A stretch of DNA of 64,000 nt from an uncultured Clostridia bacterium. GTDB lineage: Bacteria; Bacillota; Clostridia; Oscillospirales; Acutalibacteraceae. The notes beneath the pieces are model-generated. The model ran no database searches and was not told the DNA's origin. It worked only from the letters and a program-made list of their open reading frames with translations. The translations under genes were made by a program, and so were the position numbers. The stretch lies in the NCBI GenBank assembly GCA_944385105.1, contig CALWVR010000022.1:1-64000 (forward strand), read 5' to 3'. Positions 1-8,500 of the stretch are shown one piece after another; the stretch's first letter is position 1; every line of letters starts with the position of its first letter.

Positions 1-556
1 TTTCAATAATTTAAATGATGAAATTATATCAATTGATACTAATTATGTAGGTAGCAATGATTTAGGAGGTATAGTAGCATTAAGTGGTGAACAACAACTT
101 ACTTCTTCTACGATATGCTATCCTAAGGTAGTAACATTCCTTGATGCAAAGGATAGTGAAAATGAGGCTTTAGCTACAGAGCAAGTAACTGTAGATGTAA
201 CTAACACATACGAGGAAGGAACAGGAACAAGCCAAGCAACTTCTTACAATACTTTAGCAGAAGGCGATATGCCGGAAGATCCAACGAGTACAGACGATAC
301 TAAGACATTTGCTGGCTGGTATTACACCGATAGCGAAGATGGGGAACAAAAGTTTGTAGCAGATAATGGAAGCAACACTGAGAGTGCTACAAAGGTAGAA
401 GATAATATGACGGTTTATGCAAAGTGGAACTTAGCAGGAGATCTAACAGGTGATGAAAAAGTAAATGCTTTTGACCTAGCAAAAGCTTTGTATGACTATG
501 CAGGCGATTCTAGCACTATAAATGAAGTATTAGATCATTATGGTGCAACAGCATAA
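1..556 (+). CDS. C-terminal part of an InlB-repeat / dockerin-like secreted protein (5' end outside window)
   Basis: The frame is open from base 2 to the TAA at 554-556, so this is the end of a gene that begins before the window. The translated part has one Listeria-Bacteroides (InlB B) repeat, recognisable by TFAGWYYT and a closing MTVYAKW. It is followed at once by a dockerin-like Ca-binding loop, AGDLTGDEKVNAFDLAKAL. Only the first dockerin half is convincing; the second (INEVLDHYG) has lost the Asp/Asn ligands. Family knowledge says dockerins bind cohesins and B-repeats are extracellular stalk domains. The protein is probably exported and belongs to the same cluster as the next three genes, which follow on the same strand with the same architecture. 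Its ligand is unknown. Confidence 0.8.
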   Translation, partial: FNNLNDEIISIDTNYVGSNDLGGIVALSGEQQLTSSTICYPKVVTFLDAKDSENEALATEQVTVDVTNTYEEGTGTSQATSYNTLAEGDMPEDPTSTDDTKTFAGWYYTDSEDGEQKFVADNGSNTESATKVEDNMTVYAKWNLAGDLTGDEKVNAFDLAKALYDYAGDSSTINEVLDHYGATA

Positions 557-597
557 AAATAAGTTGATTTTATATAAAATTTGAGGAGGAATGTAGA

Positions 598-3500
598 TTG
601 ATAGATAAAAAAGAGGGAAGTATAAATATATTACGTAAAAATAAATTAATTAGAAAGTCCTTAGCGCTTTTATTAGCTTTAAGTATGTTCCTACCATCAG
701 GGATATACAGAAATGCATTTGCAGAAGGGACAGCCTCAGTTGAATTTGCCTATGATTTATCAGAGATAAATGGCACGAAAGAAGTTGAGGAAGGTCAGAG
801 CAAGAAGTTTACTGTAACAGCAAAATTAAAAGATGTATCAGAAGTTCTGGTAGCTGGGCTAAGCTTTCAATACGATAAAGATAAGTTGACAGCAAGCAGT
901 GAAGGCAAAGATGTTGAAACATATGATTCATACCAAAGTGGAATCTGGAAAGCAACCCAAGAAAGTAAAAATGACGACAGTAATGGAGTAATCACATATG
1001 AAGCATATGTAGATACAAACTGTCCTGTAGAGGATAAAAGTTCTGAAGAAAACTATACAATTACGAACACAAATGGAAGCAATAAAGTATTTAGTTCAAC
1101 TGGTGCTGGCTATGATTTTGTGACCTTTACCTTTACATTAAAAGATGAAGAAGACATTGATGGCGCTTTAAAATCTGTAAAGTTAAATGCAGATGTTGCT
1201 GAGCCTGCGTATACAGGCTACTATGAAGACGGTATTTTACTTGCAGACGGTAAGGAAGCTAATAAAGAAGTTGATTATACTGAAGGTAACTCCGGTATAG
1301 TAAAATTAACTTTAAATAAAGTATATAGCACAAGCAGTAGTACATGGGATGGAACTAGAGACTTCTATATTGCTAAAGGTACTACCTTTGAAACTATTAA
1401 ATCGAAATTGCCAGATTTCGGCCTACAAGCAGGACAAGGCATTATTGGTTGGAGTTCAATGGACGGTGGAGAAGCTATATTGGGAACAGAAGCTTTTGAT
1501 TCTGACACAACAATCTATGCAAAGCTTGGTAACTACATAACCTTTAAGTTAGATGGTGGATCAGCAGGTGAAGATGTTACTATAACTCCACAGCTAGTTG
1601 AGACAGTAAAGACATTTAAAGATCTCTTAATAGCTGCTGGATTTAAAGATGAAAGTGGAGAATATGCTGCTCCAACAAAGACTCATTATGATTTTGTTAA
1701 ATGGACATATGGTGCTGACAATGCAGATATTGGAGCCATAGAGACGACAAACCCAGAAGATAAAGTCTATGAGCTTAAAGCAAATTGGACACCAACAAAA
1801 TACACAATTGCTTACGAATTAGATGGGGGAACTAATGATGAAGGCAACCCAGCTTCTTATAACGTTGAGTGTGGTGACAATGGAACTCTAACCTTAGCAG
1901 AAGCTACAAAGACTGGGCATACTTTCACAGGATGGTACACAGAAGCTGATGGAGCTGGAACTGGAACGAAAATTACAGACATTACAAAAGATAACATTGA
2001 TGCATTACTAAGTGGTGGAGATACTATTACCCTATATGCAAGCTTTGATATTAATAAATATAGTGTAACTGAACCAACAGATAGTGATGGTTATTACACC
2101 ATAAGCGATTTTGCTATAACTGGACCAAATTATGAAGAGGGACAGGTAGAATACAGCACAAGTGCTGATATTAGTTTTACTATTACATTAGATGAATCTT
2201 GTAACCAATCAACACCAAATGTTGTTGTTAAAATTGGCGAAGGAGAGCAACAAGCTGATGCTGCTGATAACGAAAATGGCACTTTCTCAGTTACATGCAA
2301 TGGCTGCACAATTGATGGTGCTGTATCATTTGAAATAACGGGCGTAGATAAAAATACATATTCAGTGACATTACCTAGCGACGTTACTGGTGCAACTCTA
2401 GCAGCAGCAGAAGCCTATAATGAAAGCAGCGTTGAACATGGAAAAGAATTCAAATTCACTTTGACACTCGAAGATGCATATAATCAAAACACACCATTAG
2501 TTAAATTGGGTGATGATGTTCTAGAAGCAGAACACAGTGATGGTACCAATGTCTATACATATACAATTGACAGCGTTACAAGTGATATAACGAATATTAG
2601 TGTTGAACCTTTAGAGAAAAACACATATTCTATCACATTAGCTGGTGCAAATGAAGACATTTACTTTACTACTGATGCTACATATGGTACAAAGAAAGAT
2701 TCAGAGACAACCACGCCAGAACACGACACAACTTATACCTTCTATGTAAAATATACTAATGAGGAAGGTATATACAAGGGCTATAAAGTTAAGGTAGGAG
2801 ATACATATTTATCAGATAATAACAACACTGGAGAGGATAAGACAATATTTACAGCAGATCATACATTTACAACTGAGGCCATTACTGCTGATACAACAAT
2901 CGAAATAGAGCCGGTATATAACTGTGCAATTAAGGTTGTCTTTAGAGAAGCAGACAGTGGTGCAGATGTCGAAGAAGAGTCTTACTCAATTCAAGCTGCA
3001 ATAGCTGATAAAATATTAGAAAAATTAAAAGATGAAACATATCAGACTAAACTTGCAGAGTTCTTAGATAAGTATGGTTGGTTATCTAATGAGGTTTCAT
3101 ATAAATTGGAAGACAATGATGTAACCGACGATACAACTGTCGACAAGAACGAGATTATAACAATTATAGCTCAGTTTAAGAGAGCTAAATATGTAATTCA
3201 ATATACAGGTGCAACCTTTAAAGCTGAAGCAGAGGGAGCTAACCCAGAGAAAACTCAAGTTACTCAATATGTTTCTATTGATTCTGGCGATCAAGATATT
3301 TCCCTACTAAGCAGAACTAACATTGACCCAACCTCTAATATAGCGGCAGGAAAAATGTTTAAGGGCTGGAAGTATGAAGGAAAAGACGCTCCTACAAATA
3401 CTGCTGATTTAAGTAGTATAAAACTCTTCACAGCTGGACCAGAGTTTAGTGCTGAATGGGTAAACCTTGGAGACTTCGACGAGGATAATAACATAACTCT

Positions 3501-3663
3501 AGCTGATCTTGCAAGATTATTACAATCATATGGCTCTGAGGAAAACAAAATTGAGGATATGGACTGCTCAGGAAAAGTAAATGCTTTAGACTTAGCTATC
3601 CTACTTAAAGTCTTTGGCACAGTATACCCAAATACAACAGATGCAGAAACTTCAACTGATTAA
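598..3663 (+). CDS. Secreted InlB B-repeat protein with cohesin-like N-terminus and C-terminal dockerin
   Basis: The start is TTG at 598, supported by GAGGAGG at 583-589 with 8-nt spacing. Residues 1-43 form a signal peptide with a basic stretch, a hydrophobic core (SLALLLALSMFLPSG) and an AFA/EG cleavage site. Residues about 45-230 resemble a cohesin/CBM-type beta domain (VAGLSFQYDKDKL); this is inferred from style, not a confirmed match. B-repeats follow: residues about 310-480 hold ITFKLDGG, YDFVKWTYG, HTFTGWYTE and ITLYASF, and a degenerate copy near 930 has MFKGWKYEG. The C-terminal dockerin (about 957-1008) has two Ca-loop/helix units, GDFDEDNNITLADLARLL and MDCSGKVNALDLAILL. It lies in a + strand surface-protein cluster. 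It could be a cell-surface scaffold or adhesin; no catalytic domain was seen. Confidence 0.85.
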   Translation: MIDKKEGSINILRKNKLIRKSLALLLALSMFLPSGIYRNAFAEGTASVEFAYDLSEINGTKEVEEGQSKKFTVTAKLKDVSEVLVAGLSFQYDKDKLTASSEGKDVETYDSYQSGIWKATQESKNDDSNGVITYEAYVDTNCPVEDKSSEENYTITNTNGSNKVFSSTGAGYDFVTFTFTLKDEEDIDGALKSVKLNADVAEPAYTGYYEDGILLADGKEANKEVDYTEGNSGIVKLTLNKVYSTSSSTWDGTRDFYIAKGTTFETIKSKLPDFGLQAGQGIIGWSSMDGGEAILGTEAFDSDTTIYAKLGNYITFKLDGGSAGEDVTITPQLVETVKTFKDLLIAAGFKDESGEYAAPTKTHYDFVKWTYGADNADIGAIETTNPEDKVYELKANWTPTKYTIAYELDGGTNDEGNPASYNVECGDNGTLTLAEATKTGHTFTGWYTEADGAGTGTKITDITKDNIDALLSGGDTITLYASFDINKYSVTEPTDSDGYYTISDFAITGPNYEEGQVEYSTSADISFTITLDESCNQSTPNVVVKIGEGEQQADAADNENGTFSVTCNGCTIDGAVSFEITGVDKNTYSVTLPSDVTGATLAAAEAYNESSVEHGKEFKFTLTLEDAYNQNTPLVKLGDDVLEAEHSDGTNVYTYTIDSVTSDITNISVEPLEKNTYSITLAGANEDIYFTTDATYGTKKDSETTTPEHDTTYTFYVKYTNEEGIYKGYKVKVGDTYLSDNNNTGEDKTIFTADHTFTTEAITADTTIEIEPVYNCAIKVVFREADSGADVEEESYSIQAAIADKILEKLKDETYQTKLAEFLDKYGWLSNEVSYKLEDNDVTDDTTVDKNEIITIIAQFKRAKYVIQYTGATFKAEAEGANPEKTQVTQYVSIDSGDQDISLLSRTNIDPTSNIAAGKMFKGWKYEGKDAPTNTADLSSIKLFTAGPEFSAEWVNLGDFDEDNNITLADLARLLQSYGSEENKIEDMDCSGKVNALDLAILLKVFGTVYPNTTDAETSTD

Positions 3664-3677
3664 TTGAAATATTCGCG

Positions 3678-3705
3678 TAGTCTAAGGGGGCCTTCCCCTT
3701 AGCTA
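3678..3705 (+). repeat. Intercistronic inverted repeat
   Basis: CTAAGGGG (3682-3689) pairs with CCCCTTAG (3695-3702) around a 5-nt loop, and the stem continues TAG/CTA past a bulged T. No T-run follows, so it is more likely an mRNA processing or stability hairpin between two surface-protein genes than a strong terminator. Confidence 0.5.
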
Positions 3706-3747
3706 TGTGTAATATAGATATAGCAATGGATAAAAGGAGAGTGAAAC

Positions 3748-4980
3748 ATGGGTTATAAAAAACGAGTGCTGACACTAGCATTAGCATTATCAATGGGACT
3801 TAGCGCTAGTTGTATCAGCGGACTAAATGTTGTAGCTTCAGATGGTGACTCAACCTCACCGTCAGCTAATATAGACTACATAAAAGGAGATGATTATGAC
3901 ACCAATAAAATATTTAATTTAACTCTGACTTTAAAGGATGTCAAAAACTGTACGTGCGCTGGGCTAAAATTCACTTATGATTCAACAAAAGTGTCTATAC
4001 CAAACCTGCAAGAAGACGCTAATAATCTAAATGCAGTAGTAGAGGTGCCAGACAAATGCGAAGCCAGCTTAGAGGCAAATGATGAAGGTGGATTTGAAAC
4101 AAGTGGCGAAGTCACAGGAGTATGGACAAACTTTAAGGCAGAACAAACCACAGGTGCAGGAGGCACTGGTCAGAACGAGAAGGTGGTAGAATTATTGTAC
4201 TTAGTTCACCCGTCTATACAGTCAACTGCTGCCCCTAATACAGTTGCAATACAGCCTGACGGAACAGCTGGGTACAATATAACTACTACCCAAGGTACAG
4301 AAAACAAGCTATTTTCAACAACAAAAAACTACGAGTTTTTAAAAATCCCTTTTTCTTGTGCACAAGAAAGCGGCATCTCTGATGTGCCATCAGAGATGAT
4401 AACCATTGAAAGTTTACAACTGGACAATGATGGAAACATTATGGACTTAGTAGTAAATAATGGTCTTAACATTGATACTCAAATAAAGGACGCAAAAAGC
4501 GGAGTAACTATTCATGCAAATGGTGGAACGTTTAAGTCTGATAACTTTGCTGACGGAACAAGAGGAACGCTTGATGAAGAAACACAAACCTTAACGGTAA
4601 CGTGTGACGGAGAAGGTAAGATTACTTTACCAAACAGAGTTGACATAACAAGACCAAGTGGAAGAATGTTCTTATGTTGGTCTACAAAGGAAGTAAATAC
4701 AAATGGACCTGTAAGTAAGACAGAAGTTCCAGAAGTTGATAGATATAATTCAGGTGAGGAGTATGATTCATCTAAGGGATTAGAGCTCTATGCTGTATGG
4801 GCACTTGCAGGAGATACCAATGGAGATGGAGTAGTCAATGCTTCAGATAGAAATATATTGTTGGGTCAATTTGGAACACAAAATAATAATAATAAACCAG
4901 ACATTAATGGGGATGGACTAGTTAATGCTCAAGATAGAAATATATTAACAGGAAATTTTGGTAAGGGGGATAAAAATTAA
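3748..4980 (+). CDS. Secreted cohesin-like protein with a canonical type I-like dockerin
   Basis: ATG at 3748 has AAAGGAGAG upstream. Residues 1-30 look like a signal peptide (VLTLALALSMGLSAS). The middle contains a beta-rich region that opens like the neighbour proteins (CAGLKFTYDSTKVSIPN) and a single B-repeat-like unit ending LELYAVWALAG. The C-terminus (about 353-405) is the best dockerin in the window, with two near-perfect EF-like loops, GDTNGDGVVNASDRNILL and DINGDGLVNAQDRNIL, each with Asp/Asn at calcium-ligand positions. At 410 aa it is the smallest of the cluster. Its TAA stop overlaps the ATG of the next gene (TAATG), which implies translational coupling and roughly matched output with the presumed anchor protein. 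The binding partner is inferred, not shown. Confidence 0.85.
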   Translation: MGYKKRVLTLALALSMGLSASCISGLNVVASDGDSTSPSANIDYIKGDDYDTNKIFNLTLTLKDVKNCTCAGLKFTYDSTKVSIPNLQEDANNLNAVVEVPDKCEASLEANDEGGFETSGEVTGVWTNFKAEQTTGAGGTGQNEKVVELLYLVHPSIQSTAAPNTVAIQPDGTAGYNITTTQGTENKLFSTTKNYEFLKIPFSCAQESGISDVPSEMITIESLQLDNDGNIMDLVVNNGLNIDTQIKDAKSGVTIHANGGTFKSDNFADGTRGTLDEETQTLTVTCDGEGKITLPNRVDITRPSGRMFLCWSTKEVNTNGPVSKTEVPEVDRYNSGEEYDSSKGLELYAVWALAGDTNGDGVVNASDRNILLGQFGTQNNNNKPDINGDGLVNAQDRNILTGNFGKGDKN

Positions 4981-7520
4981 TGAATATAAGAAAAAAATCA
5001 CTATCGTTATTAGTAGCACTTAGCATGATTTTTGGAATGTTTGGAATTTTGCCTAATAGAAATGCATATGCTGATGGGACTCTTACTTTGCAATTTACAT
5101 TTAGTGACTATGATCCTCAAACAAAGCAATTTAAGATAAACTTGCTATGTAATCATGAAGGTGCAAGTGATACTGATAAACAATTAGTTAGTTGGTTGTA
5201 TGGTATAAGTTTTGATACTTCTAAGGCAAAGCCAGTTAAAGAGGATGGCTCTGATATAAGCGCTGCTAGAGATTGTTTAATAGATAATGAAAATTTAGGA
5301 AGCTGTCCATTAGATGAAGATTTTTCAAAATATGAAAATGGCCTACTCGAGGTATATTATACTTCTACAGGTGCAGGTAGAGGGACGGTCGGAGATGGAC
5401 CAATAGTTTTAAATTCAATACGTGCTAAATTAGTGGGAGAAAACGCAGAGTTTAGTAAAGACTATTTATCAAGTGCTATATCTAAGTCAACTGTAGATAA
5501 CATGACTTTAGGGTACAATGCAGGAAAAGTTGCTTATTGTAATCAAACTAATAGTGAGGATGGCGGAGAACAAGTAGAGTGCAATTTTGTCTATCCTGTT
5601 ATGGTAACCTTTAAGGATGGGGAGACAGTATACGCTACTAAAACTGTAACTGAAGGTGAATCACTAGGATTAACCAACATGCCTGCTGCCCCAACAAAAA
5701 CAGGATATTCATTTTTTAGATGGGAATATAATCCAGGTAGTGGCGTAATTGCTTTTGATGAGAATACAATAGTAAGTGGAAGCATTGAAGTAACAGCTAA
5801 GTGGAACCCAGAGCTCTCAATAGACCTAAATGGCGGTAAGTTAGGTGAAGAGGCTGATATTTCTTATCATCCAGTAATCGATGGCATAAAAACGTTGAAA
5901 GAACTCTTGGAAGAGGCTAAAGTAACTAGTGAGCCAACAAGAGATTTCTATAAGTTTGTTGGCTGGAACACAGATAAGAGCGCAAATATTGGACTCACAT
6001 TAACTGATAAATGCACTTTAACAGAACCAGCTACACTCTATGCTATCTGGGAACCAATAACCTATAAAGTAGAATGTGGTTGTGAAGAAAAAACTACAAG
6101 TGGTTCATGTAATCACATCAGCGCCGATACTACTATTAGCATTGAAAATACAGACGGTATAAATTTAGGTAATACTGAAAAAACTGGTTGGTACTTTGGT
6201 GGCTGGATTAGAAATGTTGTTGAAGGAACTGTAAATAAGCTTTCAAATAATTTATTAACCCTTGTAGATCACGCAATAAGCGACTTTAGTATAAGTGGTG
6301 ACGAAGTTAGTGGGTTTACTATTAGCGTAACACCTGATCTCCAGGTATATAATGGTACAGTAGAACTTTGGCTTACAACAGTAGATGATAACGATTCAGT
6401 TATTGAGAAAAACAGAGTATACATCTCTAATGCAATGAACTACGATACAGTATATGCAGACGTTTTAACTAACGTTGAAACAGCATATAGTTCTGCCTTT
6501 AATGCACAAACTCCAACTAGAGAAGGCTATGAATTTAAAGGTTGGGGCTTTGTAGATGCAAATGGCGAAGTTATTGGAGATTTATCAGCAGTTCTACTTA
6601 GTGACGTAACTAATTTAACAGACTTCTATTCAAAGGGCATAGTCTTTGATTCAGTTACTGGAAAAGATGGCCATGCAATAAGACTAACTTCATGCTGGAG
6701 AGAGTATGATGACCACAAGGTAGAAAGCATAGAGAGTACTTTATCTAGCGAGGCTATATTTGATGAGAATGATGTTGAATTATTTAAAGAACTAGTTGCA
6801 ACACTAAATAAAGATGTATTTAATCAAGATGCAAGCAATACAGACTTTAGTCTTGATACTTATTCAGAGGATTACCTAGAAGCTCAGTTTGCAGACAAGT
6901 TAACCCCTGCTATTCAAAGTACAGAAGATTTAAAAGTTGAAGAAGGTTTAAAATGGAGTGTACAAGTTACACCTACCGAATCAACAGATGGTACAGTTGG
7001 TGAAGTAGATATAAGTGGACTTCTATTATCCGACAAAGAGCTTGTAAAACTTTATGATGTTCAACTAACAGACCTATTAGATGCAAGCAATACAATCTTC
7101 AAAGACCAAGATTCAGATAAAATAAAAGTATCTATGTCAGTACCTGCAGGCTATGAGGACAAAACAGACAAACTATTCATCATACACTACAATGAAGAAA
7201 CAAAAGAAATTGAATATATAAGACCAACTATCCAAGACGGTAGACTAATAGGTGAATTAGACTCATTTAGTCCTATAGGTATAGCAGCTCAAAAAGACTC
7301 AAGCACAACAGGTGGCGCTTCAACTGGAACTTCAACTGGAACTTTAACTGGAACAGGATCTGATAATGCAGCAAAAATTGCAGCAATTAAAAACGCTTTA
7401 AAAACTGGCGACCAAACTAATATAGAACTAGCATTAGTAATGTTTGCAGTATCAGCTATCTTATTGGGTTATGCTTTAATAACACTCAAAAAGAACAAAG
7501 GTAATAAAGAGAATGACTAA
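4980..7520 (+). CDS. Surface InlB B-repeat protein with LKTGD/transmembrane C-terminal anchor
   Basis: ATG at 4980 overlaps the preceding stop codon. Residues 1-32 are a signal peptide ending AYA/DG. B-repeat units lie at about 205-285 (GYSFFRWEYNPG), 285-365 (YKFVGWNTDKS, TLYAIWEP) and 495-580 (YEFKGWGFVD). The region around 620-775 resembles the membrane-proximal domain common in clostridial surface proteins (KLFIIHYNEETKEIEYI, FSPIGIA). A Ser/Thr/Gly linker (STGTSTGTLTGTGS) leads to LKTGD (807-811), a hydrophobic helix (816-836) and the basic tail KKNKGNKEND. Unlike its neighbours it has no dockerin, which fits the role of wall- or membrane-anchored scaffold. LKTGD resembles the KTGD variants of sortase signals but is not canonical LPXTG. 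No sortase gene lies in this window. Confidence 0.85.
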   Translation: MNIRKKSLSLLVALSMIFGMFGILPNRNAYADGTLTLQFTFSDYDPQTKQFKINLLCNHEGASDTDKQLVSWLYGISFDTSKAKPVKEDGSDISAARDCLIDNENLGSCPLDEDFSKYENGLLEVYYTSTGAGRGTVGDGPIVLNSIRAKLVGENAEFSKDYLSSAISKSTVDNMTLGYNAGKVAYCNQTNSEDGGEQVECNFVYPVMVTFKDGETVYATKTVTEGESLGLTNMPAAPTKTGYSFFRWEYNPGSGVIAFDENTIVSGSIEVTAKWNPELSIDLNGGKLGEEADISYHPVIDGIKTLKELLEEAKVTSEPTRDFYKFVGWNTDKSANIGLTLTDKCTLTEPATLYAIWEPITYKVECGCEEKTTSGSCNHISADTTISIENTDGINLGNTEKTGWYFGGWIRNVVEGTVNKLSNNLLTLVDHAISDFSISGDEVSGFTISVTPDLQVYNGTVELWLTTVDDNDSVIEKNRVYISNAMNYDTVYADVLTNVETAYSSAFNAQTPTREGYEFKGWGFVDANGEVIGDLSAVLLSDVTNLTDFYSKGIVFDSVTGKDGHAIRLTSCWREYDDHKVESIESTLSSEAIFDENDVELFKELVATLNKDVFNQDASNTDFSLDTYSEDYLEAQFADKLTPAIQSTEDLKVEEGLKWSVQVTPTESTDGTVGEVDISGLLLSDKELVKLYDVQLTDLLDASNTIFKDQDSDKIKVSMSVPAGYEDKTDKLFIIHYNEETKEIEYIRPTIQDGRLIGELDSFSPIGIAAQKDSSTTGGASTGTSTGTLTGTGSDNAAKIAAIKNALKTGDQTNIELALVMFAVSAILLGYALITLKKNKGNKEND

Positions 7521-7555
7521 TATTATTTAGCGTAAATCTTTATTATAGTAGAAAT

Positions 7556-7594
7556 AAAAGAACCATTCATTTAAATATAATGAATGGTTCTTTT
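7556..7594 (+). terminator. Intrinsic terminator after the surface-protein cluster
   Basis: A 14-bp perfect stem (7556-7569 with 7581-7594) around an 11-nt AT loop ends in TTTT. The A-rich left arm means it can also stop transcription arriving from the - strand gene at 7667. Confidence 0.85.
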
Positions 7595-7666
7595 GATAGA
7601 ATAATATAAGCAAATCTAAGAACAGGAATGTCATTGAAAAAAAGGTTATGTGGTGGAGGTCTGCTG

Positions 7667-8053
7667 CTATAAAAGACATTCTTCAGAGTAAGGACCTGAT
7701 GAAGCAATAATTTTTTCTATGAATTGATTATACTTTTCTTTGTCATCTTTAGGCATTGAATTTAGTATATCGCCATGGTTTTTATGTAAGAAATGAATGA
7801 ATTCGGTTAGTCCACAAATGCTTGATATATCAATATCAATGGATTTACCATACTTGTTCTTAAAGGCCAACGTTTTCTTTTTATAAAAAACTTTTTCTAT
7901 TTCAGTAAAAGCTATTTTTTCATTATAATCACTTTTAGGAAGAGCTAAAAACAGATAATATTTTGTATAAATTGCATTTAATTCTTTAGTACATAATAAA
8001 AGTATAATAAGCCCTAGTATCATACCGACGCACAATATAATGCAACCTATCAT
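7667..8053 (-). CDS. Small membrane-anchored protein of unknown function
   Basis: This encodes 128 aa. Residues 1-22 form one strong hydrophobic helix (CIILCVGMILGLIILLLC). The rest is soluble, with charged and aromatic stretches (AFTEIEKVFYKKKTLAFKNKYGK), loosely like a bacterial PH or YcxB-type fold; that is a guess from texture. I do not recognise the family. No good ribosome site precedes ATG 8053. The frame stays open upstream to 8101 and reads plausibly as protein (SVSIDKESGNFLA), so the gene may have a longer or truncated N-terminus, with an in-frame TAG at 8102-8104 cutting off anything further. It stands alone between two bidirectional terminators. Function is unassigned. Confidence 0.6.
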   Translation of the reverse strand: MIGCIILCVGMILGLIILLLCTKELNAIYTKYYLFLALPKSDYNEKIAFTEIEKVFYKKKTLAFKNKYGKSIDIDISSICGLTEFIHFLHKNHGDILNSMPKDDKEKYNQFIEKIIASSGPYSEECLL

Positions 8054-8143
8054 GGCTAAAAAATTACCTGATTCCTTGTCGATTGAAACCGATATGTAAC
8101 TACTTTATAATCAAGATAAACTTGAACTCAGTAAATAAATAAA

Positions 8144-8175
8144 AAATAGCACTCAACTATGAATGCTATTTTTAT
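8144..8175 (-). terminator. Terminator for tRNA-Leu (bidirectional hairpin)
   Basis: AAAAATAGCA (8144-8153) pairs with TGCTATTTTT (8166-8175). Read on the - strand it follows the tRNA-Leu gene by about 80 nt and ends in a T-rich run. Confidence 0.75.
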
Positions 8176-8256
8176 TTATAACGATACATAATTTTAATAT
8201 ACTACGACGATATATTTGAGTACTAAAAGCACCTAAACTTCCTAAAGGAAATGTCA

Positions 8257-8343
8257 TGGTGCTGGTGGCCGGACTTGAACCGGCACGGTATCGCTACCGA
8301 GGGATTTTAAGTCCCTTGTGTCTGCCTATTCCACCACACCAGC
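8257..8343 (-). tRNA. tRNA-Leu (anticodon TAA), CCA encoded
   Basis: On the - strand, acceptor GCTGGTG pairs with CACCAGC. The D-arm is followed by anticodon stem AGGGA/TCCCT with loop CTTAAAA, giving anticodon TAA. A long class II variable arm (CGGTA/TACCG) and T-arm GGTTCAAGTCC follow. Discriminator A and the CCA end (8257-8259) are genomically encoded. It reads UUA codons, which will be abundant in such AT-rich DNA. Confidence 0.95.
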
Positions 8344-8430
8344 ATACCAACATATTGTATTATATCATACGTCTAAGATAAAATCAATAGTATTTTAAAA
8401 ATTTTTTTATTTAGTAGTTTAGGATTATAT

Positions 8431-8458
8431 TTGATAAAATGAAAAACTTTGTTATAAT
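8431..8458 (+). promoter_or_regulatory. Sigma-A type promoter for gltX
   Basis: TTGATA (8431-8436), a 16-nt spacer and TATAAT (8453-8458) lie about 40 nt upstream of the gltX start. The leader is too short for a T-box riboswitch. Confidence 0.7.
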
Positions 8459-8500
8459 AAATACATGGTATGAATTTAGTTTATGGAGAGGACTATAATT

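Noticed and set aside
3097..3294. - strand ORFs inside the large B-repeat genes
   Set aside because: They are antisense shadows of repetitive coding sequence without starts or ribosome sites.
8459..8500. T-box riboswitch before gltX or trpS
   Set aside because: Leaders are too short (gltX) or lack the T-box core sequence (trpS region 20719-20856).
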